From Prauserella shujinwangii (GTDB taxonomy: Bacteria; Actinomycetota; Actinomycetes; Mycobacteriales; Pseudonocardiaceae): a DNA stretch of 64,000 nt. This document shows, piece after piece, positions 16,741 through 25,112 of the stretch. The notes beneath the pieces were generated by a model. That model did not search any database and was not told the DNA's origin. It worked only from the letters and a program-made list of their open reading frames with translations. How positions within the stretch are numbered: the first letter of the stretch is position 1; each line of letters begins with the position of its first letter. The stretch lies in NCBI RefSeq assembly GCF_003001955.1, contig NZ_PVNH01000011.1, positions 1-64,000 of the forward strand, read 5' to 3'. A program made the position numbers and the translations under genes.

Positions 16741-17157
16741 ATGTCCCAGAGTCACACCGATGTGTCCGACGAGGCCCGTGCCGGTAGCGGCGGCCAAGAC
16801 GTGGCGGACGTCATCGCGACGGAGGCCTGCCCGCTGACCGAGGTGCTGGAGCACGTGGCGGGCAAGTGGAGCATCGGCGTGCTGGTCGCGGCCGCGCACG
16901 GCCCGGTGCGGTTCACCGAGCTGGAACGGTCGATCAACGGCATCAGCAGGCGGATGCTGACGCTGACCCTGCGGAAGCTGGAACGCGACGGCCTGCTGCA
17001 CCGGACCGTGCACCCCACCGTGCCGCCCAAGGTGGAGTACGCGCTCACCGACATGGCGCGGGAGCTGCACTCGACGCTGACGTCCCTGATCGACTGGGCG
17101 GAGCGGCACCGGGGCGCCATCGCCACCGCCAGGGCGAGGTACGACCGCGTGAACTGA
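16741..17157 (+). CDS. HxlR-family transcriptional regulator
   Basis: A 138-residue winged-helix protein with the family core CPLTEVLEHVAGKWSIGVLV, the recognition region FTELERSINGISRRMLTLTL and the wing DGLLHRTVHPTVPPKVEYAL. The Cys in EACPL is at the conserved HxlR position. ATG 16741 is preceded by AAGGAGG with 7-nt spacing. It is divergent from the MFS exporter across a 76-bp shared promoter region, the common arrangement for a repressor and its target efflux gene. Confidence 0.9.
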   Translation: MSQSHTDVSDEARAGSGGQDVADVIATEACPLTEVLEHVAGKWSIGVLVAAAHGPVRFTELERSINGISRRMLTLTLRKLERDGLLHRTVHPTVPPKVEYALTDMARELHSTLTSLIDWAERHRGAIATARARYDRVN

Positions 17158-17168
17158 CCGCGTGCGGG

Positions 17169-17723
17169 TCAGAGGTCGACGCAGGCCAGCCTCGTCCCGG
17201 CGCTGCCGGCCTCGCCGGGTGCGGTCGACGTGTGGTGCTCGTGGATCACGATCGAGCGGGGACGCCGCTCGTCGAACGTCCAGTCCACGTGCGACCTGGC
17301 CACCGCGTGGCCGCGCGGGCCGGTGGTGAAGTCGAGCCAGATCTCGTTCTCCGGGTTGGCGTACGCGGGATCGTCGGACGGTCCGGGCACGTGCTGGAAG
17401 TGCGGCCCCGCCGCGGAGCCGGTCGGGCCGCACGGCTGGGTGTGGGCGTGCGCCCCGTACTCGCGGTGCGGAACGAGCCCGGCCACGTGCAGCACGGTCC
17501 TGGTGCCGAGACCCGGCGCGGACACCATCACCACCGTCGCCCTGGCGCCCTCCGGCACCCGGGAGTCGTAGGTGACGGCGGTGCGCCCCGGCGCGTAGTC
17601 GCCGAACGTGCCGTGTGTCACGGTGATCGGAGCCTCGCTCGCGGCGGCCTGGCCGGTGCCCGGCAGCGCGAGCGCGGCGGCGGCCAGCACGGTACCGAGG
17701 GAGGAGAGAAGTCGACGTCGCAT
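17169..17723 (-). CDS. Secreted Cu/Zn superoxide-dismutase-like protein
   Basis: The 184-residue precursor has a Sec signal peptide (RRRLLSSLGTVLAAAALALP, cleavage near AAASEA). The mature part contains SodC-like metal motifs: GAHAHTQPCGPTGSAAGPHF and, near the end, SIVIHEHHTSTAPGEAGSAG with ACVDL. A Cys pair consistent with the SodC disulfide is present. The Zn-site Asp and the electrostatic-loop Arg are less certain, so it may be a SodC-like protein without full activity. It ends 12 bp from the convergent HxlR gene. Confidence 0.78.
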   Translation of the reverse strand: MRRRLLSSLGTVLAAAALALPGTGQAAASEAPITVTHGTFGDYAPGRTAVTYDSRVPEGARATVVMVSAPGLGTRTVLHVAGLVPHREYGAHAHTQPCGPTGSAAGPHFQHVPGPSDDPAYANPENEIWLDFTTGPRGHAVARSHVDWTFDERRPRSIVIHEHHTSTAPGEAGSAGTRLACVDL

Positions 17724-17775
17724 ATGTCCATCCCACTACGTGACACGATGATCGTTCCAACCATGCGCGGGCTCG

Positions 17776-17781
17776 TAGCCT
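17776..17781 (+). promoter_or_regulatory. -10 box of a leaderless promoter (EamA gene)
   Basis: TAGCCT stands 6 nt before GTG 17788, placing the expected transcription start at the start codon. Confidence 0.5.
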
Positions 17782-17787
17782 GAACGT

Positions 17788-18705
17788 GTGAAAAACGACC
17801 GGACCTGGCTGGTGGCCGTCGCGGCGGCGCTGTGGGGAACCGACGGGCTGCTGCGGTTGCCACTGGCGGACGCGCTCCCCGCGGCGACCGTCGTGTTCTG
17901 GGAACACCTGCTGATCGTGCTCGTGCTGACCCCGTTCCTGCCCGGCGCCGTGCGGGCACTGCTCCGCTGCGGGCGGCGTGAATGGCTCGCCGTGCTGGTG
18001 ATCGGCGGCGGCGCGTCGGCACTGGCGACCGCGCTGTTCACCGCGGCGTTCCGGCTCGGCGACCCGGTGACCCCGCTGGTGCTGCAGAAGCTGCAGCCGC
18101 TGTTCGCCATGCTCGCGGCGTTCTTCGTGCTCGGCGAGCGGCTGCGCCGCGGCTACCTCGGGTTCGCCGTGCCCGCGCTCGCCGGTGCGTGGCTGCTGGC
18201 CTTCGCCGACCCGCTGTCCGTCCGGGTCGAGGCGGCCCGGACGGCGCTGCTCGCGCTGGGCGCGGCGGCGCTGTGGGCGGCGGGGACCGTGCTCGGCAGG
18301 CTCGTCTCGGCACGGTTGCGGCCCAGGGACGTCACCGTGCTGCGGTTCTCCGTGGGGCTTCCGGTCGCCGCCGCCATCGTGCCGGTCACCGGCGGCGGGT
18401 TCGCGGTCGGCTGGGACAACGCGCCCGGCCTCGTGCTGCTCGCGTTCGTGCCGGGGCTGCTCGCGCTGAGCCTCTACTACGTCGGCCTGCGGGCCACCCC
18501 GGCCGCTCGGGCGACACTCGCGGAACTGGCGTTTCCCGCCACGGCGGCGATCATCGGGGTGTCCTTCCTCGGCGCCGATCTCACCGCGACGCAGTGGCTT
18601 GGCCTGGTGGTCGTCGTCGGCGCGATCACCGCTCTCGGCTGGCACGAGCGGGTGCGCCGTGCTCCCGTGGTCGAGGAACGTCCACTGACGGGAGCCGCGG
18701 TATGA
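17788..18705 (+). CDS. EamA-family (DMT) membrane transporter
   Basis: A 305-residue protein with ten predicted membrane helices in two EamA repeats: the first starts at WLVAVAAALWGTDGLLRLPL, the second at TALLALGAAALWAAGTVLGR. Members export metabolites or amino acids, and the substrate here cannot be told. There is no ribosome-binding site; a TAGCCT box 6 nt upstream of the GTG indicates a leaderless mRNA. Its stop overlaps the following DUF6328 gene by 4 nt (ATGA). Confidence 0.9.
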   Translation: MKNDRTWLVAVAAALWGTDGLLRLPLADALPAATVVFWEHLLIVLVLTPFLPGAVRALLRCGRREWLAVLVIGGGASALATALFTAAFRLGDPVTPLVLQKLQPLFAMLAAFFVLGERLRRGYLGFAVPALAGAWLLAFADPLSVRVEAARTALLALGAAALWAAGTVLGRLVSARLRPRDVTVLRFSVGLPVAAAIVPVTGGGFAVGWDNAPGLVLLAFVPGLLALSLYYVGLRATPAARATLAELAFPATAAIIGVSFLGADLTATQWLGLVVVVGAITALGWHERVRRAPVVEERPLTGAAV

Positions 18706-19163
18706 GCGAAACCGGCGAGCCGCGACATCAGCGGCTGGCGCGCAACGTCAACGAACTGCTCGGCGAGCTGCGGGTGGCGCAGGCAGGCGTGCAGATCCTC
18801 TTCGGTTTCCTGCTCGCGGTCGCGTTCACCAGCACGTTCCGCGCCGCGAGCGGATTCGAGAAGAGCCTGCACCTGGTGACGGTGCTGTTCACCGCGGCGG
18901 CGACGGCGTTGCTCACCGCACCCGCCGTCTGGCACCGGGTGCTGTTCCGGTCGGGCCGCCGCGAGGAGATCCTGCGCGTCGGCAACCGGCTCGTGCTCGG
19001 CGGGCTCGTCTGCCTCTCGGTCGCGGTCACCCTGACCGTCGGCCTGATCGCCAAGGTGATCTTCGGCTGGATCGCCATGTCGGTGGTCGCCGCCGTGATC
19101 GGAGTGCTGTTCGTGTTGCTCTGGTTCGTGCTCCCGCACCGGCTCGGCGAGGACGACGACTAG
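18702..19163 (+). CDS. DUF6328 family membrane protein
   Basis: The 153-residue protein begins with a charged helix ending in the family hallmark ELLGELRVAQAGVQILFGFL, then has four membrane helices and an acidic C-terminus (GEDDD). DUF6328 proteins are widespread in actinobacteria and their function is unknown. The ATG overlaps the transporter stop, so the two are co-translated. It converges on the LacI gene with only 4 bp between stops. Confidence 0.82.
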   Translation: MSETGEPRHQRLARNVNELLGELRVAQAGVQILFGFLLAVAFTSTFRAASGFEKSLHLVTVLFTAAATALLTAPAVWHRVLFRSGRREEILRVGNRLVLGGLVCLSVAVTLTVGLIAKVIFGWIAMSVVAAVIGVLFVLLWFVLPHRLGEDDD

Positions 19164-19167
19164 CGGC

Positions 19168-20202
19168 TCACCCCGCGGGGCACGCCGCCGTCGAGCCGCG
19201 CACCACGAGCTCCGGCTGGAACAGGTACTCGGCGGTGGGCACGTCGGCTCCCGCGATCTCGTCGAGCAGGGTGCGGACCGCGGCCGTGGTCATGGCCGAC
19301 ACCTGCTGCTGGATGGTGGTCAGCGGCGGATCGGTGAACGCGATCAGCGGCGAGTCGTCGTAGCCCACCACCGAGAAGTCGCGCGGCACCGAAAGCCCTC
19401 GCTTGCGGGCGACGCGGATCGCGCCGAGCGCCATCAGGTCGCTGCCGCACACCACCGCCGTGCAGCCCTGCTCCAGCAGGAACCACGCCGCCGAGTGCCC
19501 ACCCTCCACGGAGAACAGGGAGTGCACGATGAGCTTGTCCACGTCGTCGGCCGAGCCGATCGCCGGGGCCATCAGCCGCCGGAACTCGGCGGCCTTGCGC
19601 TGTGCGGGCACGAACCGCTGCGGCCCCACCGCGAGCCCGATCCGCTCGTGCCCGAGCTCGCGCAGGTGCGTGATCGCCAGCTGCACCGCCGCGCCGTCGT
19701 CGTCGGAGAAGAACGGCGCCCGGATGCCGGGCGCGTAGCCGTTGACGAACACCACCGGCAGGCCGCGTTCGATCAGCCGGGTGTACCGGCCGTGGTCGGC
19801 GGTGGTGTCGGCGTGCAACCCGGACACGAACACGATGCCGGCCACCCCGCGGTCGGTGAGCGCCTCGATGTAGTCGTCCTCGGTGGCGCCGCCCGGCGAC
19901 TGCGTGCACAGCACCGACGTGTAGCCGCGCATGGTCAGCGTGCGGTCGATGACCTGGGCGAACGCGGGGAAGATCGGGTTGTCCAGCTCGGGGATGATCA
20001 GCCCGATCAGCCCCGCGCTGCGCTGCCGTGTCCGCACCGGCCGCTCGTAGCCCAGCTGGTCCATCGCGGCGAGCACCGCCTGGCGGGTGGTCGCCGCGAC
20101 GCCGGGCTTGCCGTTCAGCACCCGGCTCACCGTCGCCTCGCTGACCTTCGCCTGCCGGGCGATGTCGGCGAGCCGGACCGCGTCCGGGTGCTGGTCAGTC
20201 AT
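19168..20202 (-). CDS. LacI-family regulator of the alpha-glucoside operon
   Basis: A 344-residue LacI/GalR repressor. The HTH and hinge read RLADIARQAKVSEATVSRVL and NGKPGVAATTRQAVLAAMDQ. The periplasmic-binding-like sensor domain follows (SAGLIGLIIPELDNPIFPAF). It is the last gene of the operon, overlapping the glucosidase stop by 8 nt, and probably binds the CTTGCAAG array upstream of the binding-protein gene. An oligosaccharide such as maltose or trehalose is the likely inducer, by inference from the neighbours. Confidence 0.93.
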   Translation of the reverse strand: MTDQHPDAVRLADIARQAKVSEATVSRVLNGKPGVAATTRQAVLAAMDQLGYERPVRTRQRSAGLIGLIIPELDNPIFPAFAQVIDRTLTMRGYTSVLCTQSPGGATEDDYIEALTDRGVAGIVFVSGLHADTTADHGRYTRLIERGLPVVFVNGYAPGIRAPFFSDDDGAAVQLAITHLRELGHERIGLAVGPQRFVPAQRKAAEFRRLMAPAIGSADDVDKLIVHSLFSVEGGHSAAWFLLEQGCTAVVCGSDLMALGAIRVARKRGLSVPRDFSVVGYDDSPLIAFTDPPLTTIQQQVSAMTTAAVRTLLDEIAGADVPTAEYLFQPELVVRGSTAACPAG

Positions 20203-21787
20203 CGGCGTCTCCGGTCCACCACGCCGCCGCGTCGGGCGGCAGCGTGACGGTCTGGTCGGTGCGGGCGATCTCGTCGGTGGGGGTACTGGCCAACAGTAGC
20301 CGCCCCGGCCTGGGCAGCGTGACCGATGCGGAACCGAAGTTCACCGTGCACGCGAATCCGGGGCCCCGGCGGAACATCAGCACGTCCGGCCGGTCACCGC
20401 CGGCGTCGACCCAGCGCAGCGGCGCGTCGGGCAGGTCGCGGCGCAGCCGGATCGCGCTGCGGTACAGCGACAGCGTCGATCCGGGGTCGGCTCGCTGAGC
20501 CTCGACGGTGAGCTTCGCCCAGTCCGCGGGTTGCGGCAGCCAGGACGACGCTCCGAAACCGAACGGCGGCTCGCTGCCCGACCAGGGCAGCGGCACCCGG
20601 CAGCCGTCCCGGCCGCGCTCGGTGTGGCCGGAGCGGATCCATTTCGGATCGGTGAGTACCTCCTCCGGCAGATCGGTCACCTCCGGCAGGCCCAGTTCCT
20701 CGCCCTGGTAGACGTAGGTGGAGCCGGGCAGCGCGAACGTCAGCAACGCGGCCGCCCTGGCCCGGCGCAGCCCGGTCTCGCCCCCGCCGAAGCGGGTGAC
20801 GTGCCGCTCGATGTCGTGATTGGACAGTACCCACGTGCTCGGCGCGCCCACCCGGTTCACGGCCGCCAGCGACTCGTCGATGACGTCCCGGAACCGCTCG
20901 GCCGACCACTCCGCCTTCACGTAGTGGAAGTTGAACGCCTGGTGCAGCTCGTCGGGCCGGAGGTAAAGCGCCAGCCGCTCCGCGTTCGGTGCCCACGCCT
21001 CCGCGACGCCGATCCGCTCGCCGGGGTAGGAGTCGAGGATCTTCCGCCACTCCCGGTAGATCTCGTGCACACCGTCCTGGTCGAAGTACGGCAGCTCCCC
21101 GTGCCCGAGCAGGCCGATCTGCTCGGTGCGGCCGGTGTCGGGCAGGCCGTCGGCCTTGACCATGCCGTGTGCGACGTCGATGCGCACGCCGTCCACGCCG
21201 AGGTCGAGCCAGAACCGCAGGATGTCGGCGAACTCCTCGTGGACCTCCGGGTTCTCCCAGTTCAGGTCCGGCTGCGCCGGATCGAACAGGTGCAGGTACC
21301 ACTGCCCGTCCGGGACGCGGGTCCACGCGGGACCGCCGAACACCGACTCCCAGTCGTTGGGTGGCTCGGCACCGCCGGGGCCCGTGCCGTCGCGGAAGAG
21401 GTAGCGGGCGCGGGCGGGCGAACCCGGGTCGGCCGCGAGCGCCTCGACGAACCACGGGTGCTGGGCGGACGTGTGGTTCGGCACCACGTCCACGATCACC
21501 CGCAGGCCGCGGGCGTGCGCGTCGGCGACCAGGCCCTTCGCCTCGTCCAGGTCGCCGAACAGCGGGTCCACGGCCCGGTAGTCCGCGACGTCGTACCCGC
21601 CGTCGGCCATCGGCGAGGTGTAGAACGGCGTCACCCACAGCGCGTCGACGCCCAGGTCCGAGAGGTGGTCCAGCCGCGCGCGGATCCCCGCGAGGTCGCC
21701 GACGCCGTCCCCGTTGGCGTCGGCGAAGCTGCGGACGTAGATCTGGTAGATCACCGCGGAGCGCCACCAGCCCGAGTTCCGTGTCAT
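20195..21787 (-). CDS. GH13 alpha-glucosidase
   Basis: A 530-residue cytoplasmic GH13 enzyme that should hydrolyse alpha-glucosides imported by the adjacent ABC system. The conserved regions are present: DVVPNHTS, GVRIDVAHGM with the catalytic Asp, GVAEAW with the acid Glu, and LSNHDIERH with the transition-state Asp. The start WWRSAVIYQIYVRSFADANG is typical of oligo-1,6-/alpha-glucosidases. ATG 21787 is chosen because the protein begins there in the family; it lies 10 bp after the permease stop. The gene overlaps lacI by 8 nt. Confidence 0.94.
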   Translation of the reverse strand: MTRNSGWWRSAVIYQIYVRSFADANGDGVGDLAGIRARLDHLSDLGVDALWVTPFYTSPMADGGYDVADYRAVDPLFGDLDEAKGLVADAHARGLRVIVDVVPNHTSAQHPWFVEALAADPGSPARARYLFRDGTGPGGAEPPNDWESVFGGPAWTRVPDGQWYLHLFDPAQPDLNWENPEVHEEFADILRFWLDLGVDGVRIDVAHGMVKADGLPDTGRTEQIGLLGHGELPYFDQDGVHEIYREWRKILDSYPGERIGVAEAWAPNAERLALYLRPDELHQAFNFHYVKAEWSAERFRDVIDESLAAVNRVGAPSTWVLSNHDIERHVTRFGGGETGLRRARAAALLTFALPGSTYVYQGEELGLPEVTDLPEEVLTDPKWIRSGHTERGRDGCRVPLPWSGSEPPFGFGASSWLPQPADWAKLTVEAQRADPGSTLSLYRSAIRLRRDLPDAPLRWVDAGGDRPDVLMFRRGPGFACTVNFGSASVTLPRPGRLLLASTPTDEIARTDQTVTLPPDAAAWWTGDADD

Positions 21788-21797
21788 GTACACCCTT

Positions 21798-22646
21798 TCA
21801 GCTCTTGACCCCACCGGCCGTCAGGCCGGCGATGAGATGGCGCTGGACGAGGAAGAAGACCGCCGCGGCGGGGATCATGACGAGGACGGAGCTCGCCGTC
21901 AGCAGCCCCCATTCCGCGGTGAAGTCGCTGACGAACGTGCCCATGCCGACCGGGAGCGGGTAGCGGTCCTCGCTCTGCATGAACACGCTCGCGAAGGCGA
22001 CCTCGCCCCACGCCGTGATGAACGAGTAGAAGACGGTCACCGCGATGCCGGGCTTGGCGAGCGGCACGATCAGCCGCCAGAACGTGCCGAACGGGGACAG
22101 CCCGTCGATGCGCCCCGCCTCGTCGATCGACACCGGGATGGTGTCGAAGTAGCCCTTGAGCATCCAGCCGCAGTACGGCACGGCGACCGTGCACTGGGCG
22201 AGGATCAGCCCGCCGTAGGAGTTGAGCAGGCCGAGGTCGGACAGCACGTTGTAGAGCGGGACGATCAGCACGGCGGCCGGGAACATCTGTGTGACGAGGA
22301 ACATCCACATCAGCGGCCGCTGCCCCGGGAATCGCATGCGGGACGCCGCGTAGCCCGCGGTGGCCGCGATGAGCACGCCGACCACGGTGGTGCCCACGGC
22401 CACGATCAGCGAGTTCGCGAACCACGTGGTGAACTGGGTCTCGGCCAGGACCTGGCGGTAGTTGCCGAGCCCGAGCGTGCCGAGCGTGTCCGGCCTCGCC
22501 CAGTTGTCCCGGTCCGTCTTCAGCGACGTGAGCAGCACCCACGCCACCGGGAACACGGCGAGCACACTCGCGCCGACCAGCGTGGTGTGCAGCGCGGCGG
22601 ACGACAGCGGGCGGCGGCTCCGGGATCGGTCGCGCGGGTGTCTCAT
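21798..22646 (-). CDS. Carbohydrate ABC transporter permease (MalG/AglG type)
   Basis: A 282-residue permease with six membrane helices and the EAA loop motif EAGRIDGLSPFGTFWRLIVP that contacts the ATPase. It pairs with the MalF-like protein encoded just upstream, overlapping it by 4 nt. No dedicated ATPase gene is in the operon, so a shared MsiK-type ATPase elsewhere in the genome must energise it, as known for actinobacterial sugar importers. Confidence 0.93.
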   Translation of the reverse strand: MRHPRDRSRSRRPLSSAALHTTLVGASVLAVFPVAWVLLTSLKTDRDNWARPDTLGTLGLGNYRQVLAETQFTTWFANSLIVAVGTTVVGVLIAATAGYAASRMRFPGQRPLMWMFLVTQMFPAAVLIVPLYNVLSDLGLLNSYGGLILAQCTVAVPYCGWMLKGYFDTIPVSIDEAGRIDGLSPFGTFWRLIVPLAKPGIAVTVFYSFITAWGEVAFASVFMQSEDRYPLPVGMGTFVSDFTAEWGLLTASSVLVMIPAAAVFFLVQRHLIAGLTAGGVKS

Positions 22647-23647
22647 CCCAGCACCTCACTCGTCTGCCGCGCCAGCCACCGCCGGTAGACAGACGCGAAC
22701 ACCACCAGCATCGACGCGATGATCGCGCCGTACGTCGCCGCGCCCGCGTAGTCGCGGATTCCCTGGAAGGCCCGTTCGTACGCCTCGGTGACCAGGATGT
22801 TGGTCGCGCCGCCCGGCCCGCCGCCGGTGAGCAGTGCGATCACGGGGAACTGGTTGAACGTCCAGATCGTGCCGAGCAGGATCACCGTGCCGGACACCGG
22901 CCGCAGCCCGGGCAGCGTGACCGCGCGGAACCGCTGCCACGGCGTCGCACCGTCCACCTCGGCGGCCTCGTACAGCTCCCTCGGCACCGTCTGCAGGCCA
23001 CCGAGCAGGGCCACCATCATGAACGGCACGCCGAGCCACACGTTGACCATGATCACCGAGATCTTGGCCGCGAACGGCTCACCGAGCCAGTTCACCGTGC
23101 CCATCCCCAGCGAGCGCGACACGGCGTTGAGCACGCCGCCCTCGTCGTTGAGGATGAGCCGCCAGCCGAACGCGGCCACGAACGGCGGCACCGCCCACGG
23201 CAGGATCAGCAACATCCGGTACAGCCCGCGCATGCTCAGCGCCCGGTTGAGCAGCAGCGCGAGCCCGAGGCCGATCGTGTAGTGCAGGGTCACGCAGATG
23301 ACCGTCCACTCCAGAGTCCACAGCAGTCGCGAGTAGAAGGCACCTTCGGCACCGGAGAGCACGTCGAGGTAGTTGTCCAGCCCGACGAAGTCGTAGCTGG
23401 GCGGGATCTCGTTGCTGCCGATGGTGCGGCCGACGTTCATCTCGGTGGCGTTGGTCAGTGACAGGAACACGCCACGGGCGAGCGGGTACAGCACGAGCAC
23501 GCCGAGCACCACGACCACCGGCGCCACCATCGCCCACGCGTACCAGTGCCGACGCAGCCTGCGCAGTCCGGACAGCGGCACCCGCCGCCGGGGCGGCACC
23601 GGTGCCGGTGCCGCCCCGGAGCGGGGACCCGTGGCGAGCGTGGTCAT
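22643..23647 (-). CDS. Carbohydrate ABC transporter permease (MalF/AglF type)
   Basis: A 334-residue permease. After a Pro/Arg-rich cytoplasmic N-terminus come six helices (first WYAWAMVAPVVVVLGVLVLY), and the EAA loop is EAAEVDGATPWQRFRAVTLP. The start is ATG 23647 (MTTLATGPRSG), which overlaps the stop of the binding-protein gene (TCATG on the plus strand). A longer in-phase frame upstream is antisense or frame noise over the binding-protein gene and is not used. It forms the membrane pore with the MalG-like subunit. Confidence 0.93.
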   Translation of the reverse strand: MTTLATGPRSGAAPAPVPPRRRVPLSGLRRLRRHWYAWAMVAPVVVVLGVLVLYPLARGVFLSLTNATEMNVGRTIGSNEIPPSYDFVGLDNYLDVLSGAEGAFYSRLLWTLEWTVICVTLHYTIGLGLALLLNRALSMRGLYRMLLILPWAVPPFVAAFGWRLILNDEGGVLNAVSRSLGMGTVNWLGEPFAAKISVIMVNVWLGVPFMMVALLGGLQTVPRELYEAAEVDGATPWQRFRAVTLPGLRPVSGTVILLGTIWTFNQFPVIALLTGGGPGGATNILVTEAYERAFQGIRDYAGAATYGAIIASMLVVFASVYRRWLARQTSEVLG

Positions 23648-24942
23648 GACTCGAAGCCGGGAACGGCGCCCTTGGCCTTCCGCTGCGCCTCTCGCAGGCC
23701 GTCCTCGATGGACACCTGTCCGCCCATGATCTTCTCGTAGAAGGGGGTGAACAGGTCGTAGAGGTCGCCCGCGCCGGGCGCGGCCGGCCGGGGCACCGCG
23801 CCCTCGAGCGGTTTCCGGAACGCCGCGATGAGCCGGTTGTCCGTGATCTCCGGCCGCTCGTAGACGGACCGCCGGGTCGGCAGCGTGTTGTTCTCGGCCG
23901 CCACGTGGGCCTGGCTGTCCACGGAGTTGAGGAACTCGATGAACAGGTACGACGCGGCGAGGTCCGGCGAACCCGCGTACACGACGAGGTTGTGCCCGCC
24001 GACCGGGCCGCCCTGGCCCTCCGGTCCCGCGGGAACCGGGGCCACGCCGAGGTTCTCCGGATCGGCGAACGCCTTGCCGGACAGGTAGTCGGCTACTGCC
24101 CACGGCCCGTTCACGACCATGCTGATCGTGCCGTTCTTGAAGCCGTTCTGCATGTTCGTGTACTTGTTCGCGCTGGTGTCCGTGGCCCCGACGCCGTCGG
24201 CGGTCAGCCGCTGGACGGTCTCGATCGCGTTCGCCACCTCCGGGCTGTCGATCGTGATGCGCTCGCCGTCGATGTCCACGTAGTCGCCGCCCTCGCCGTA
24301 CACGAAGGGCAGCAGGAAGTAGGAGTCGGCGTTGAGGAACACGCCGGTGGTGCCCGGCACGGTGCGTTCGAGCCTGCGCGCGGCGTCCTCCAGCCCGGCC
24401 CAGGTCGACGGCGGCTCGGCGATGCCGGCCTTCGCGAAGTGCTCCTTGTTGTAGAGCAGCGCGAGCGTGTCGGTCACCGAGGGAACGCCGTAGGTCGCTC
24501 CCTCGTACCGGGTGCTCCGCATCGATACGTCGAGGTAGTCGTCGGCGCCGTCGAGTGCCGGGGTCCCGTCGAGCGGCTGCAGGTAGCCGAGCGCGGCGAA
24601 GGTGGGCGTCCAGCCGACGTCGGCGCGCATCACGTCGGGCGCGCCGTCGCCCGCCTGCGCGGCGGTCTTGAACTTGTCGTCGGCGCCGTCGAAGGGCACG
24701 TTGACGTACTCGACATCGATGTCCGGGTACTTCTTCTCGAACTCGGCGATGCGGTCGGCGAAGGCGGGCGCCTCGTTCGTCGCGTCGGAGGTGTCCCAGA
24801 AGGTGACGGTGCCGGACACCGACCGCGGGTCCTGGGCAGCCTGCTGGGCCGCGGTGTCCTGGGCGCCGCCTTCGCTCCCGCACGCGGACACCGCCAGTGC
24901 GGTGGTCGCGGCGAGGGCCGCGATGGTGCTGCGTCGTTTCAT
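23644..24942 (-). CDS. Sugar-binding lipoprotein of the alpha-glucoside ABC importer
   Basis: A 432-residue extracellular solute-binding protein (family 1). The signal peptide RRSTIAALAATTALAVSACG ends in lipobox VSAC. The mature protein has the cluster-D binding-protein pattern: VTFWDTSDATNEAPAF, ADVGWTPTFAALGYLQPLDG and the conserved GGHNLVVYAGSPDLAASYLF. ATG 24942 has GAGGAG upstream; the longer frame reaches into the operator array and is rejected. It is the first gene of the sugar operon. Maltose/trehalose-type alpha-glucosides are the probable ligands because a GH13 glucosidase is co-transcribed. Confidence 0.93.
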   Translation of the reverse strand: MKRRSTIAALAATTALAVSACGSEGGAQDTAAQQAAQDPRSVSGTVTFWDTSDATNEAPAFADRIAEFEKKYPDIDVEYVNVPFDGADDKFKTAAQAGDGAPDVMRADVGWTPTFAALGYLQPLDGTPALDGADDYLDVSMRSTRYEGATYGVPSVTDTLALLYNKEHFAKAGIAEPPSTWAGLEDAARRLERTVPGTTGVFLNADSYFLLPFVYGEGGDYVDIDGERITIDSPEVANAIETVQRLTADGVGATDTSANKYTNMQNGFKNGTISMVVNGPWAVADYLSGKAFADPENLGVAPVPAGPEGQGGPVGGHNLVVYAGSPDLAASYLFIEFLNSVDSQAHVAAENNTLPTRRSVYERPEITDNRLIAAFRKPLEGAVPRPAAPGAGDLYDLFTPFYEKIMGGQVSIEDGLREAQRKAKGAVPGFES

Positions 24943-24975
24943 GGCTCTCCTCGTTGAGACCGGCGGGGTGCCGGA

Positions 24976-25026
24976 ACCGTAGCCGGTGTCTCGCAAGACT
25001 TGCAAGTACTTGCAGAAACTTTCAAG
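24976..25026 (-). promoter_or_regulatory. Sugar-operon promoter with phased CTTGCAAG operator array
   Basis: On the minus strand -35 TTGCAA (25005-25000) and -10 TACGGT (24981-24976) are spaced by 18 bp. Four related octamers start at 24990 (CTCGCAAG), 24999 (CTTGCAAG), 25009 (CTTGCAG-) and 25019 (CTTTCAAG), that is, every 9-10 bp. TGCAAGTACTTGCA (25001-25014) is a perfect 14-bp palindrome. CTTGCAG-type repeats are known at Streptomyces mal promoters; repression by the operon's LacI protein is inferred. Confidence 0.65.
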
Positions 25027-25053
25027 CCTGGTTGCCACGACGCCGCGCGCACA

Positions 25054-25104
25054 CAGTGAAGGCCACCTTCCCTGCGTTGAACGCTGGGAAGGTGGCCTTC
25101 ACTG
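25054..25104. terminator. Strong 51-bp hairpin between protease gene and sugar operon
   Basis: CAGTGAAGGCCACCTTCCC (25054-25072) pairs perfectly with 25086-25104. The inner GCGTT/AACGC pairs as well, leaving one central base and a single T-T mismatch. It begins 9 bp after the serine-protease stop and should terminate that minus-strand gene before the sugar-operon promoter. It is unrelated in sequence to the CTCGTGAGTG family. Confidence 0.8.
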
Positions 25105-25112
25105 CGGGTGGG

